From: Neorhizobium huautlense | Lineage (GTDB): Bacteria > Pseudomonadota > Alphaproteobacteria > Rhizobiales > Rhizobiaceae | Direction: 5' to 3' | Assembly (NCBI RefSeq): GCF_030811685.1 | Contig: NZ_JAUSRF010000018.1 | Location: 37,641 to 101,640 of the forward strand | DNA length: 64,000 nucleotides | Shown: piece by piece, positions 35,069 through 43,149 of the stretch | Position numbering within the stretch: the first letter of the stretch is position 1 | Layout: every line of letters starts with the position of its first letter | Translations under genes and position numbers: made by a program | Notes under the pieces: model-generated | The model's input: the letters and a program-made list of their open reading frames with translations, nothing else | The model's database searches: none | Told to the model about the DNA's origin: nothing

Positions 35069-36412
35069 ATGGTTTCCAAGGTCCTCATAGCCAATCGCGG
35101 CGAAATCGCGCTTCGCGTTCTTCGCGCCTGCAAGGAACTCGGCATCGCCACGGTTGCCGTGCACTCGACGGCCGACAGCGATGCCATGCACGTGCGTCTC
35201 GCCGACGAGAGTGTGTGCATCGGCCCGCCGCCGTCGCGTGACAGCTACCTCAACATCCACCAGATCGTCGCGGCCTGCGAGATCACCGGTGCGGATGCTG
35301 TTCACCCGGGCTACGGGTTCCTGTCGGAAAACGCCAAGTTCGCCGATATCCTCGACGCTCACGGCATCACCTTCATCGGGCCGACCGCGGATCATATCCG
35401 CATCATGGGCGACAAGATCACCGCCAAGAAGACGGCGCAGGATCTCGGCATCCCGGTCGTTCCGGGTTCCGATGGCGAAGTGCTGCCGGAAAACGCGCTG
35501 GAAGTGGCCCGTAAGATCGGTTTCCCGGTCCTGATCAAGGCGACGGCCGGCGGTGGTGGTCGCGGCATGAAGCTTGCCCATAGCGAGGCCGATCTCTCGG
35601 AAGCCATCTCGTCGGCCCGTTCCGAAGCGCTGGCCGCTTTCGGCAATGATGCCGTCTACATGGAAAAGTATCTCGGCAAGCCGCGCCATATCGAAATCCA
35701 GGTTCTGGGCGATGGCGAAGGCAACGCGGTGCATCTGGGCGAACGCGACTGCTCTTTGCAGCGTCGTCACCAGAAGGTCTGGGAAGAAGCAAACTCCCCT
35801 GCCCTCGATGTCGAGCAGCGGATGAAGATCGGCGAAATCTGCGCCGATGCCATGCGCAAGCTGAAATATCGCGGTGCCGGCACGATCGAATTCCTCTACG
35901 AAAACGGCGAGTTCTATTTCATCGAAATGAACACCCGCCTGCAGGTGGAGCACACGATCACCGAGGCCATCACCGGCATCGATCTGGTGCATGAGCAGAT
36001 CCACATTGCTTCCGGCAAGGGTCTGTCCGTCACCCAGGACGACGTGGTGTTTTCCGGCCACGCCATCGAGTGCCGCATCAATGCCGAGGACCCGCGCACA
36101 TTCGTGCCGTCGCCCGGCACGATCACCTACTACCACGCTCCGGGCGGTCTCGGCGTTCGCGTCGATTCAGGTGCCTATGCCGGCTACAAGATCCCGCCTT
36201 TCTATGACAGCATGATCGGCAAGCTGATCGTCCATGGTCGCACCCGCGACGAATGCATGATGCGTCTGCGCCGTGTTCTCGACGAGTTCGTCGTGGACGG
36301 CATCAAGACGACGATCCCGCTGTTCCAGGATCTGGTCGACAATGCCGATATCGCCAAGGGCGATTACGACATCCACTGGCTGGAAAACTATCTGGCCAGC
36401 GTCAACGCTTAA
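35069..36412 (+). CDS. accC: Biotin carboxylase subunit of acetyl-CoA carboxylase
   Basis: AccC carboxylates BCCP-biotin using ATP and bicarbonate. The 447-residue ATP-grasp enzyme has the N-terminal KVLIANRGEIALRVLRACKELG, the glycine-rich loop KATAGGGGRGMK, the catalytic-domain motifs VYMEKYLGKPRHIEIQVLGD and ERDCSLQRRHQKVWEEAN, and EMNTRLQVEHTITE. ATG 35069 is used because AGGTGA lies 5 nt upstream; GTG 35060 would add three residues. aat begins 9 bp after its stop. Confidence 0.98.
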   Translation: MVSKVLIANRGEIALRVLRACKELGIATVAVHSTADSDAMHVRLADESVCIGPPPSRDSYLNIHQIVAACEITGADAVHPGYGFLSENAKFADILDAHGITFIGPTADHIRIMGDKITAKKTAQDLGIPVVPGSDGEVLPENALEVARKIGFPVLIKATAGGGGRGMKLAHSEADLSEAISSARSEALAAFGNDAVYMEKYLGKPRHIEIQVLGDGEGNAVHLGERDCSLQRRHQKVWEEANSPALDVEQRMKIGEICADAMRKLKYRGAGTIEFLYENGEFYFIEMNTRLQVEHTITEAITGIDLVHEQIHIASGKGLSVTQDDVVFSGHAIECRINAEDPRTFVPSPGTITYYHAPGGLGVRVDSGAYAGYKIPPFYDSMIGKLIVHGRTRDECMMRLRRVLDEFVVDGIKTTIPLFQDLVDNADIAKGDYDIHWLENYLASVNA

Positions 36413-36421
36413 AGGATAGCC

Positions 36422-37039
36422 ATGGCAGGGACACGCAGGGGCCAGAATCCGACGATTACAGCGGATGTACTCCTGCGTGCCTATTCCATCGGCCTGTTTC
36501 CGATGGCCGATTCGGCGGACGACCCGGAAATCTTCTGGGTCGAGCCGGATTTGCGGGGCATCATCCCCCTCGACACGTTTCACGTCTCGAAAAGCCTCTC
36601 CAAAACCATCCGCAAGGCACCGTTCGACATCCGTTTCGACACCGCCTTCGCCGCCGTCATGGACGGCTGCGCGGAAGCCGTCGACAACCGCCCCAGCACC
36701 TGGATCAACTCCACCATCCGCGCGCTCTATACCGAGCTGCACGACCTCGGACACGCCCATAGCGTCGAAGCGTGGGAAGACGGCGAACTGGTGGGCGGGC
36801 TTTATGGCGTGTCGCTGGGTGCGGCCTTTTTCGGCGAAAGCATGTTTTCCCGCCGCACCGATGCATCGAAGATTTGTCTCGTGCATCTGGTCGAGCGCCT
36901 GCGCGCGCAAGGGTTTCGCCTGCTCGACACGCAGTTCACCACCGATCACCTGAAAACCTTTGGCGCGATCGATGTGCCGAAGGCGGAATATCTGGTGATG
37001 CTGCAGGCGACCGTTGAGCCACCGCATCTGGCGTTTTAG
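36422..37039 (+). CDS. aat: Leucyl/phenylalanyl-tRNA-protein transferase
   Basis: Aat adds Leu or Phe to N-terminal Lys/Arg of proteins, marking them for ClpAP by the N-end rule. The 205-residue protein contains ADVLLRAYSIGLFPMAD, EIFWVEPDLRGIIPLDTFHVSKSLSKTIRK, the TWINSTIRALYTELHDLGHAHSVEAWEDGELVGGLYGVSLGAAFFGESMFSR core and FRLLDTQFTTDHLKTFGAIDVPKAEY, all family hallmarks. It is the last gene of aroQ-accB-accC-aat; in related rhizobia DUF2155 and NDUFA12 genes follow closely, but here about 950 bp of different DNA intervenes. Confidence 0.96.
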   Translation: MAGTRRGQNPTITADVLLRAYSIGLFPMADSADDPEIFWVEPDLRGIIPLDTFHVSKSLSKTIRKAPFDIRFDTAFAAVMDGCAEAVDNRPSTWINSTIRALYTELHDLGHAHSVEAWEDGELVGGLYGVSLGAAFFGESMFSRRTDASKICLVHLVERLRAQGFRLLDTQFTTDHLKTFGAIDVPKAEYLVMLQATVEPPHLAF

Positions 37040-37111
37040 TGGTATGGTTGCTGGGCGAGCATCCAAACTAATCCAACATCTTATCCCATTCTTAATGCTC
37101 AGAATACACGT

Positions 37112-37339
37112 CTAAGATCTGCGTCTTGACCGCGCGTGAACTACCAATTTTGCGTCACCACAGTTGCAGCAAATACCGCTCGCGCGGTTAAAATCAGATG
37201 TCGTTCCTAGAGCCGCAGTTGTCATAGCTGACATCTGACGCCTTGCTAGGCCTAGTAACTTCGTGATGCAGTCATCACACAGATCATCTGGTTCACGTTC
37301 GGAAATGAGATCGTTGATACGTTGCGCAATTGTAGCCAT
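37112..37339 (-). CDS. Small CxxC...CxxC protein in a low-G+C insertion
   Basis: I do not recognise this 75-residue protein by name. It has an N-terminal helix (MATIAQRINDLISER), then CDDC (about residues 21-24) and ICCNCGDAKLVVHA near the C-terminus, so two CxxC pairs could bind one zinc ion. ATG 37339 is likelier than ATG 37348; neither has a strong Shine-Dalgarno. Its codon use and the surrounding DNA are clearly more A+T-rich than the core genes, which suggests recent transfer. It may be a small nucleic-acid-binding or regulatory protein of a genomic island. Confidence 0.5.
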   Translation of the reverse strand: MATIAQRINDLISEREPDDLCDDCITKLLGLARRQMSAMTTAALGTTSDFNRASGICCNCGDAKLVVHARSRRRS

Positions 37340-37560
37340 CGGCGTCACCCAATCATAGATTGCTCCGAAAGACTTTTCAGCTTCTTACAGTAAAATGCAA
37401 ATCCACTTCGCTTGCATCGGCCTGCGTGGCTTCGCCTCATGTCGCAAACAGAACATTTTCAGGCAAAAATCCACTCTTTCTGAAAATATATCCTAGCCAA
37501 ATCAATCACTTGTAAAATAGTTGGCAATGGCTTCGTCCACCCTCCCCAAACCCATGCCTA

Positions 37561-37935
37561 CAATTCTCCCGTTCCATCGTGGATACACCGGGAGGCGTCC
37601 CGGCGAGTTGGAGCCGGCGCAGTGTATGAGGGTGAGACGCAAAACCTCATGCATTGGGTTCGCGGAAACTGGTTCTCCTCCGGCGACACGGGGGAGGTGT
37701 TGCGGGCGTTAAAACCTCGCAATGCCTCTGAAGCCCGAAAGAAGCGCGCCGGGCGTGCCTGTGCGGCACACATGATCGCCAGTCGGTGGAAACACCGGGA
37801 TGGCTTTCGCAGAAGAACCGAAGTCGCGGACAAAAACCGTCGAACGGGGCACTGAGAGGTGTCAATTATAAACTAAATTTCGAGGCAGCTTTCAGTGCCC
37901 CGACCGCATAACCCGCAAATGGCGGGTGCTTTTTG
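37561..37935 (+). ncRNA. Strongly folded element, possible structured RNA with terminator
   Basis: No coding sequence is convincing here, but the plus strand folds repeatedly: CCGGGA/TCCCGG (37588-37603), TGTATGAGG/CCTCATGCA (37623-37653), CTCCTCC/GGGGGAG (37675-37696), GGTGTTGCG/CGCAATGCC (37696-37726), GTGCC/GGCAC (37755-37769), CGGTG-GAAA-CACCG (37784-37797) and CGGGGCACTGA/TCAGTGCCCCG (37845-37902). It ends in ACCCGC/GCGGGT followed by CTTTTT (37911-37935), a plus-strand terminator. Both strands even translate to similar peptides around the central stem, a sign of base-pairing constraint rather than coding. RNase P RNA is ruled out by absence of its GAGGAAAGTCC core; no other known RNA class was matched. 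A phage or satellite regulatory RNA is possible. Confidence 0.4.
37911..37935 (+). terminator. Terminator at the end of the folded element
   Basis: ACCCGC (37911-37916), AAATG loop region and GCGGGT (37922-37927) are followed by GCTTTTTG. It points rightward, against the DUF2155 gene, so it must end a plus-strand transcript from the insertion. Confidence 0.7.
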
Positions 37936-37987
37936 AAAATCTGAAGATCGCCAAGGGACGACTCTGCCCTTTTCCGGGCCAGAGCAA

Positions 37988-38416
37988 TCAGTTGCTCGGC
38001 GCAGGTGCCGGCACGTCGGACTCGGCCTTGCAGCCCGTCAGCCAAACGTCATAGATCGGGTGCTCGACGGCGTTGAGACCGGGGCTGTCGGCAAACATCC
38101 AGCCGGTAAAGATACGACGGATCTTTCGGTCGAGCGTGATTTCGTCGACCTCGACAAAACCATCGATCTTCTGCGCTTCGGTATCGTCGCGCGAATAACA
38201 GACCTTTGGGGTCACCTGTAGCGCACCATATTGCACCGTTTCGTTGACATAAACGTCGAACGTGGTGATGCGGCCCGTAATCTTGTCGATGCCGGCAAAA
38301 ACGGCGACCGGGTTTTCGAGCCGAGCAGCCGACGCCATCTGCGGCGCCACAAACGGCAAAACACCGAGCAGAACACCGGCCAACAGCTTTTTCGAAAACG
38401 TCATCGACAATCTCAT
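37988..38416 (-). CDS. DUF2155 family exported protein
   Basis: The 142-residue product has a signal peptide (KKLLAGVLLGVLPFVAPQMASA) and a DUF2155 body (LENPVAVFAGIDKITGRITTFDVYVNETVQYGALQVTPKVCYSRD, then VDEITLDRKIRRIFTGWMFADSPGLNAVEHPIYDVWLTGC). Two cysteines could form a disulfide. The function is unknown; the family is alphaproteobacterial and is usually coded beside the NDUFA12 homologue and aat, as here. ATG 38416 follows a GGGTAG stretch; ATG 38404 is an alternative that still keeps the signal. Confidence 0.85.
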   Translation of the reverse strand: MRLSMTFSKKLLAGVLLGVLPFVAPQMASAARLENPVAVFAGIDKITGRITTFDVYVNETVQYGALQVTPKVCYSRDDTEAQKIDGFVEVDEITLDRKIRRIFTGWMFADSPGLNAVEHPIYDVWLTGCKAESDVPAPAPSN

Positions 38417-38551
38417 CAATCTACCCGTGGAACGCCCTCACCGTGGGGGGCATTGGCAACGCGTAGTCAGGGATTATGGCCAAAAGCCGAAGGTTCTGGC
38501 CGTTTGCACACCCGGCCCACAGGCCGGGTCGCGGAAATCAGCGTATCCGGT

Positions 38552-38950
38552 TCAGTTGCCCGGCGTCCAGGCATCGTAATCGCCTGTCACGCGTGGACGC
38601 TCGCCGGCACCCGAGAGCGAACCCTGCGGACGGTAAGCGGCAGCCGAACCGGTGAGGTTGGCCTGATGCGGCTTCTGCCATTCGCGCGGCGAATACTCTT
38701 CCTGAGATGGCGGCGTATCGGTGCGGTAATGCATCCAGCCGTGCCAGCCCGGAGGAATGGCCGAGGCTTCGGCATAACCGTTATAGATCACCCAGCGGCG
38801 CGGCATGCCCCAGGAGGTCATCGTGCCTTCGTAATAGGTGTTTCCGAGCTCGTCCTGGCCAACGCGCTTGCCATGTTTCCATGTGAAGAAACGCGTCCCG
38901 ATCGTCTGACCGTTCCACCAGGTAAAAATCTGCAGAAGAAGCTGTTTCAT
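38552..38950 (-). CDS. NDUFA12 (B17.2)-like complex I accessory subunit
   Basis: This is the bacterial homologue of a mitochondrial complex I accessory subunit, found in alphaproteobacteria with NADH:ubiquinone oxidoreductase. The 132-residue protein shows WWNGQTIGTRFFTWKHGKRVGQDELGNTYYEG, RRWVIYNGYAEASAIPPGWHGWMHYRTDTPPS and YSPREWQKPHQANLTGSAAAYRPQGSL, all family hallmarks. It lies just upstream of DUF2155 on the same strand. A perfect ACCCGGCC/GGCCGGGT hairpin lies shortly after its stop (near 38509-38530) and may end or attenuate the transcript before DUF2155. Confidence 0.93.
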   Translation of the reverse strand: MKQLLLQIFTWWNGQTIGTRFFTWKHGKRVGQDELGNTYYEGTMTSWGMPRRWVIYNGYAEASAIPPGWHGWMHYRTDTPPSQEEYSPREWQKPHQANLTGSAAAYRPQGSLSGAGERPRVTGDYDAWTPGN

Positions 38951-39045
38951 ATTTCCGTCGGCCTCAAACGAGAGAGGGAAGTTCAGATGTCCGCTTATGC
39001 AATCTCAAGGCTCTGATGTCCAGAGATTCCAAACCGCTGTCACGC

Positions 39046-39513
39046 CTATTTCAGCTTCATCTTAAAGCCGGCATGGCTCTTTTCGAACCCGTGACGTTCA
39101 TAAAAGCGATGGGCATCGGTGCGGGTGGCATTGCTGGTCAGTTGCACCAGCCGGCAATCGCGGCGACGCGCCTCTTCCACGGCATAATCCACCATGGCCT
39201 TGCCGATGCCGCGGCTGCGCATGTCGGGCCGCGTCTGCACCGCCTCGAGAATCATGGTCAGCGAGCCGCGCCCGGTCAGCGTGCGGGTGAACAGCAGTTC
39301 GAACGTACCGACCACCTCGCCGGACAGTTCGGCAACGAACAGGTTTTCGTTGTGGGACGCATCGATGATGTAAAACGCCTTCAGGTAGTCCTCGAAGGCA
39401 TCGGGATCGGTCGTATCGCCATGACCGCCCTTCTCGTCGGCTGCGAACATCGCGATGATGTCCGTCAGATCGGTTTCCCGCGCCCTGCGGATGATCAGGT
39501 CCGTTTCGCTCAT
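39046..39513 (-). CDS. GNAT family N-acetyltransferase
   Basis: The 155-residue protein is a complete GNAT fold: LIIRRARETDLTDIIAMFAAD, a beta-4 strand ending VGTFELLFTRTLTGRGSLTMILEAVQTRPDMRSRGIGKAMVDYAVEEARRRDC with the acetyl-CoA loop R-SRGIGKAM, and the C-terminal AHRFYERHGFEKSHAGFKMKL. The substrate is unknown. ATG 39513 (MSETD) is used. It lies 36 bp downstream of another GNAT gene, and both follow gatB on the same strand; the three probably share a transcript. Confidence 0.85.
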   Translation of the reverse strand: MSETDLIIRRARETDLTDIIAMFAADEKGGHGDTTDPDAFEDYLKAFYIIDASHNENLFVAELSGEVVGTFELLFTRTLTGRGSLTMILEAVQTRPDMRSRGIGKAMVDYAVEEARRRDCRLVQLTSNATRTDAHRFYERHGFEKSHAGFKMKLK

Positions 39514-39549
39514 GACAGTCTCCTCCCTCACAAGCGGTGGGCACAAACC

Positions 39550-40053
39550 CTATTGCGGCAACCGCTTTTCCATCACCACCGCCGGCAGACCGGAATTGGG
39601 TCCGCCGAACTCCTCCATACGGTCGACTTCGACAAAACCGAGCCGGCTGTAGAAGGATATGGCGCGTTCGTTCTGAAGGGCCACCTCGACACGCATGATT
39701 TCCGCATCGGGAAAGCAGGTTTCGAGTTCGGCAAAGAGATCGCGGCCGACGCCATCGCCCTGCGCCGACGGCTTGACGTAAAGCTGATGCAGCATCACCG
39801 TCTTGTCCATCTTGGCATAAGGTGCTGCAAAACCGATGCCGCCAATGTCGCGGCCGCTGTCGGCCACGACATATTCGCCGCCCTTGCGGCCGATCCGTTC
39901 CTTGATGGCGGAAGGCGAATTCCACGACTGCAAAAGCTTTTCCACCGTCTCGGACCCGTAGATGCCGTCATAGGTGGAATGGAAAGTTTCGATCAGGAGC
40001 TTGTGCACCTGATCGACATCTTTCGGGCCGGCTGTTCGGACGAAATAGACCAT
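39550..40053 (-). CDS. GNAT family N-acetyltransferase
   Basis: The 167-residue protein reads as a GNAT enzyme: FVRTAGPKDVDQVHKLLIETFHSTYDGIYG at the N-terminus, MLHQLYVKPSAQGDGVGRDLFAELETCFPDAEIMRVEVALQNERAISFYSRLGFVEVDRMEEFGG with the acetyl-CoA-binding GDGVGRDL loop and the typical FY-x-x-x-GF motif. Substrate unknown. It begins 6 bp after gatB ends, so it is translated from the gatB transcript. Confidence 0.85.
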   Translation of the reverse strand: MVYFVRTAGPKDVDQVHKLLIETFHSTYDGIYGSETVEKLLQSWNSPSAIKERIGRKGGEYVVADSGRDIGGIGFAAPYAKMDKTVMLHQLYVKPSAQGDGVGRDLFAELETCFPDAEIMRVEVALQNERAISFYSRLGFVEVDRMEEFGGPNSGLPAVVMEKRLPQ

Positions 40054-40059
40054 CCGGCC

Positions 40060-41562
40060 TTATTCCTCGATGCCGAGTTTTGCCTTGACCAGCGCCTGAA
40101 CGGCCTGCGGGTTGGCCTTGCCGCCGGTGGACTTCATCACCTGACCGACGAACCAGCCGGCGAGCGTCGGCTTCGCCTTCACCTTCTCGACCTGATCCGG
40201 GTTGGCGGCAATGATCTCGTCCACGGCCTTTTCGATGGCGCCGGTATCCGTGACCTGCTTCATGCCGCGGGCTTCGACGATTTCCGCCGGATCACCACCT
40301 TCGGTGAGAACGATTTCGAAGAGATCCTTGGCGATCTTGCCCGAAATCGTTTCGGCCTTGATCAGGTCGATGATGCCACCGAGCTGGGCTGGAGAAACCG
40401 GTGTCTCTTCAATGTCTTTGCCCAGTTTGTTCAAGGCGCCCAGCAGGTCGTTGATGACCCAGTTGGCGGCAATCTTGCCATCGCGGCCTTCAGCCACGGC
40501 TTCGAAATAATCGGCAATCGCCTTTTCCGAAACGAGAACCGAAGCGTCATAGATCGACAGGCCGAGTTCAGCGACGAAACGGGCCTTCTTGTCGTCCGGC
40601 AGTTCGGTCAGGTCGGCGCGCAGAGAATCGATGAAGGCATCGTCGAATTCCAGCGGCAACAGGTCCGGATCGGGGAAATAGCGATAGTCATGCGCATCTT
40701 CCTTGGAACGCATCGACCGCGTTTCGCCCTTGCCCGGATCGAACAGGCGGGTTTCCTGATCGATCACGCCACCGTCTTCCAAAATGCCGATCTGGCGGCG
40801 TGCTTCATATTCGATCGCCTGACCGATGAAGCGGATGGAGTTGACGTTCTTGATTTCGCAACGCGTGCCAAAACCTTCGCCCGGACGACGAACGGAGACG
40901 TTGACGTCGGCGCGCATCGAACCTTCGTCCATGTTGCCGTCGCAGGTGCCGAGGTAACGCACGATGGAGCGCAGCTTGGTCATATAGGCCTTAGCTTCGT
41001 CGGACGAGCGCATGTCGGGCTTCGACACGATTTCCATCAGCGCCACGCCGGAACGGTTCAGGTCGACGAAGGACATGGTCGGATGCTGGTCATGCATCGA
41101 CTTGCCGGCGTCCTGCTCCAGATGCAGGCGCTCGATGCCGATCTCGATATCCTCGAACTGGCCCTGACGGTCCGGACCCAGCGAGATGACGATCTGGCCT
41201 TCGCCGACGATCGGATCCTTGAACTGCGAGATCTGGTAACCCTGCGGCAGGTCGGGATAGAAATAGTTCTTGCGGTCAAAGATCGAGCGCTTGTTGATCT
41301 GCGCCTTCAGACCAAGACCGGTGCGCACGGCCTGACGCACGCATTCCTCGTTGATGACCGGCAGCATGCCCGGCATGGCGGCATCGACGAGCGAAACATT
41401 GGCATTGGCCGGCTTGCCGAATTCGGTCGAGGCGCCGGAGAACAATTTCGAATTCGACAGGACCTGCGCATGCACCTCCATGCCGATGATCACTTCCCAA
41501 TCGCCGGTGGCGCCGGGAATGAAGCGTTTCGGATCGGGGGTACGGACGTCGACAAGGGTCAT
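40060..41562 (-). CDS. gatB: Asp-tRNA(Asn)/Glu-tRNA(Gln) amidotransferase subunit B
   Basis: GatB binds mischarged Glu-tRNA(Gln) and Asp-tRNA(Asn) and phosphorylates the amino acid for amidation by GatA. The 500-residue protein from MTLVDVRT has the cradle domain (WEVIIGMEVHAQVLSNSKLFSGAST, then YFYPDLPQGYQISQ, and VDLNRSGVALMEIVSKPDMRSSDEAKAYMTKLRSIVRYLG, MEEGSMRADVNVSVR-like with MDEGSM) and the C-terminal YqeY-like tail domain. The frame extends 23 codons upstream but is not used. gatC and gatA lie about 3 kb to the right, on the same strand, split from it by accessory genes. Confidence 0.97.
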   Translation of the reverse strand: MTLVDVRTPDPKRFIPGATGDWEVIIGMEVHAQVLSNSKLFSGASTEFGKPANANVSLVDAAMPGMLPVINEECVRQAVRTGLGLKAQINKRSIFDRKNYFYPDLPQGYQISQFKDPIVGEGQIVISLGPDRQGQFEDIEIGIERLHLEQDAGKSMHDQHPTMSFVDLNRSGVALMEIVSKPDMRSSDEAKAYMTKLRSIVRYLGTCDGNMDEGSMRADVNVSVRRPGEGFGTRCEIKNVNSIRFIGQAIEYEARRQIGILEDGGVIDQETRLFDPGKGETRSMRSKEDAHDYRYFPDPDLLPLEFDDAFIDSLRADLTELPDDKKARFVAELGLSIYDASVLVSEKAIADYFEAVAEGRDGKIAANWVINDLLGALNKLGKDIEETPVSPAQLGGIIDLIKAETISGKIAKDLFEIVLTEGGDPAEIVEARGMKQVTDTGAIEKAVDEIIAANPDQVEKVKAKPTLAGWFVGQVMKSTGGKANPQAVQALVKAKLGIEE

Positions 41563-41705
41563 CTGATGCTCGTAAATTGGTCTTTGCGTTGATGTCTGGA
41601 GGTAGAGCAAATGGCGCGGCGGTGCAAGCACATGGCCGGCGATGGGGCCAAAACAGAGGTTGAGAATGGGACAGAAACTTAACCGGCAGCGGTCATCATG
41701 GAAAA

Positions 41706-42023
41706 ATGCAACTCGGACAGCCCCTCACACTCTTCCTGATCTACCTTCTCTTCAACGTCGTGGTCTTCTGTGTCTACTGGTGGGACAAGGAAGCCGCGCG
41801 GCAAGGTCAATGGCGGATCAGCGAAAACACCCTGCTGTCACTCGCCCTTTTCGGCGGCAGTTTTGGCGCGGTCACTGCACAGCAGATACTACGGCACAAG
41901 ACCCGCAAGGAGCCCTTCCGCTCCACACTGATGCTCATCGTCGTACTGCATGTCGTCGCTGCCGCGTTCTGGATATTTGCACCAACCGGCACGCTCGCTG
42001 CGCTGTTTGCCCTGATGGAATGA
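41706..42023 (+). CDS. DUF1294 family membrane protein
   Basis: The 105-residue product has four hydrophobic stretches (LTLFLIYLLFNVVVFCVYWWD, LLSLALFGGSFGAVTAQQIL, STLMLIVVLHVVAAAFWIFA, LAALFALM) and the family's signature Y-x-x-D-K-xA followed by R-x-x-E-x-x-L and GG-x-x-GA-x-x-x-x-x-x-xRHKTRK-xxF. It sits in the inner membrane; function unknown. It is divergent from gatB. Its TGA stop touches the stop of the convergent GNAT gene, leaving no intergenic base. Confidence 0.88.
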   Translation: MQLGQPLTLFLIYLLFNVVVFCVYWWDKEAARQGQWRISENTLLSLALFGGSFGAVTAQQILRHKTRKEPFRSTLMLIVVLHVVAAAFWIFAPTGTLAALFALME

Positions 42024-42533
42024 TCAGAAGCCCGGCCCGTAAGTCGCCGGTTCTTCCGCGGCCAATTGTTTCGACAGCCCGACCGACTGCACATCCTGAT
42101 CGAGCTTTGGTGCATAGGCGACGGACAGCCAGTTGATCGAATAACCGTTCTTTTCGAAAAAACCGACCGCATCCGTATTGCGGGCATGGGTTTCCAACCG
42201 GGCCACGACAAAACCCTGCCGCACGATTTCATCTTCGACCTCGGCCAGCAATGCAGTCCCGACGCCCTGATGCTGCAGCGTGGGATCGACCCAGAAATCG
42301 GTAATCGTCTCGTCCAGCCCTTCGCGCGAAGCCCAGCCGGCCACGACGCCATCGAGTTCGGCAACAGTGATGGTCAGCCAGGATGATTTTGTGAAATTTT
42401 CAAAGGCGATTTCGGCATTGGCGCGCATGTCTGCGGTGGCACCAATAGGCGCAACAGCCTGCTCCCAGGCCCTCACCCCGATTTCCCTTAAGATTGCGGT
42501 CTCGTCGTCACGCGCATTGCGAATGCTGATCAT
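42024..42533 (-). CDS. GNAT family N-acetyltransferase, next to yjhX
   Basis: The 169-residue protein starts MISIRNARDDETAILREIGVRAWEQAV and has the GNAT core (VAELDGVVAGWASREGLDETITDFWVDPTLQHQGVGTALLAEVEDEIVRQGFVVARLETHARNTDAVGFFEKNGYSINW) with the QHQGVGTAL acetyl-CoA loop. The C-terminal tail (DVQSVGLSKQLAAEE) is distinctive. The frame is open to 42908 upstream, but this ATG fits the domain start. It is divergent from the yjhX-like toxin gene 273 bp away; in E. coli the YjhX toxin is paired with a GNAT protein (YjhQ), so a link is worth testing, though the arrangement differs. Confidence 0.8.
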   Translation of the reverse strand: MISIRNARDDETAILREIGVRAWEQAVAPIGATADMRANAEIAFENFTKSSWLTITVAELDGVVAGWASREGLDETITDFWVDPTLQHQGVGTALLAEVEDEIVRQGFVVARLETHARNTDAVGFFEKNGYSINWLSVAYAPKLDQDVQSVGLSKQLAAEEPATYGPGF

Positions 42534-42806
42534 GGCGGCCCCTGTTGTGCGGCAAGTAGACCATCGCAGACCGGGTTTGACCAGCGCAACCTCATCTGAC
42601 GATCCGCAACCACTCTTGACGACAGTGGAAAACCTCATAAAAATATCGTCATAACCAATGGAGTTTTGATGTTCTCGAAAGAGACCCGGTAAGGGGCCGG
42701 CCCGCCAAACGCCGCCGGCCCAGACAAAAACGACAAACCCCGACGTCTCCTGACGCCGGACGCGTTTTTGCATGCCTTCCCATAGGCATTTTCCGGACAT
42801 CAGATC

Positions 42807-43064
42807 ATGGACATTTCCCGCGCCGAACAGCGCATCCTCCACCTGCTCGCCCAGGGCGGCCGGATCGAGATCACCCGCGACGACGATCGCAGGATAGAAA
42901 AACTGCAACTCATCACCCGCGAAGGCTGGGCCTTTTCACGCCTCGACCTGCCGACCTTTCGAAAGCTGAAGCAGAAAAAGGCGATCCGCTCGCAGGGCGG
43001 CAAACCTTATCGCATCACGGAAAGAGGATTGGTGCTGGTGAGAGCCGAGCAGGATAATCGGTAA
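42807..43064 (+). CDS. YjhX (TopAI) family toxin-like protein
   Basis: The 85-residue protein matches the YjhX/UPF0386 pattern from end to end: MDISRAEQRILHLLAQGGRIE, a middle DRRIEKLQLITREGWAFSRLDLPTFRKLKQKKAIRSQGGKPYRITERGL. E. coli YjhX (TopAI) binds and inhibits DNA topoisomerase I and is silenced by YjhQ; the same target is inferred here, and topA is also in this window. It is soluble, with a winged-helix look. ATG 42807 is the natural start. A GNAT gene lies divergently upstream and a ParDE pair 85 bp downstream. Confidence 0.85.
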   Translation: MDISRAEQRILHLLAQGGRIEITRDDDRRIEKLQLITREGWAFSRLDLPTFRKLKQKKAIRSQGGKPYRITERGLVLVRAEQDNR

Positions 43065-43149
43065 CTATTGATGGCGGGCGCTGTACCGGCGTCCGCTGCT
43101 TCAAAGAAGGCAGTTGGCGGGCCTTCGATTTCACGGTATGCTTGTCTTC

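Noticed and set aside
37558..37855. Proteins on either strand of the folded element
   Set aside because: Both strands give alike low-quality peptides because of pairing; no good ribosome site. Kept as a possible RNA instead.
37561..37935. Folded element as RNase P RNA or tmRNA
   Set aside because: It lacks the conserved GAGGAAAGTCC core of RNase P RNA and any tag-coding stretch or tRNA-like ends of tmRNA.
39016..41592. Long plus-strand frame across the two GNAT genes and gatB
   Set aside because: It crosses three clear minus-strand genes and has no recognisable domain.
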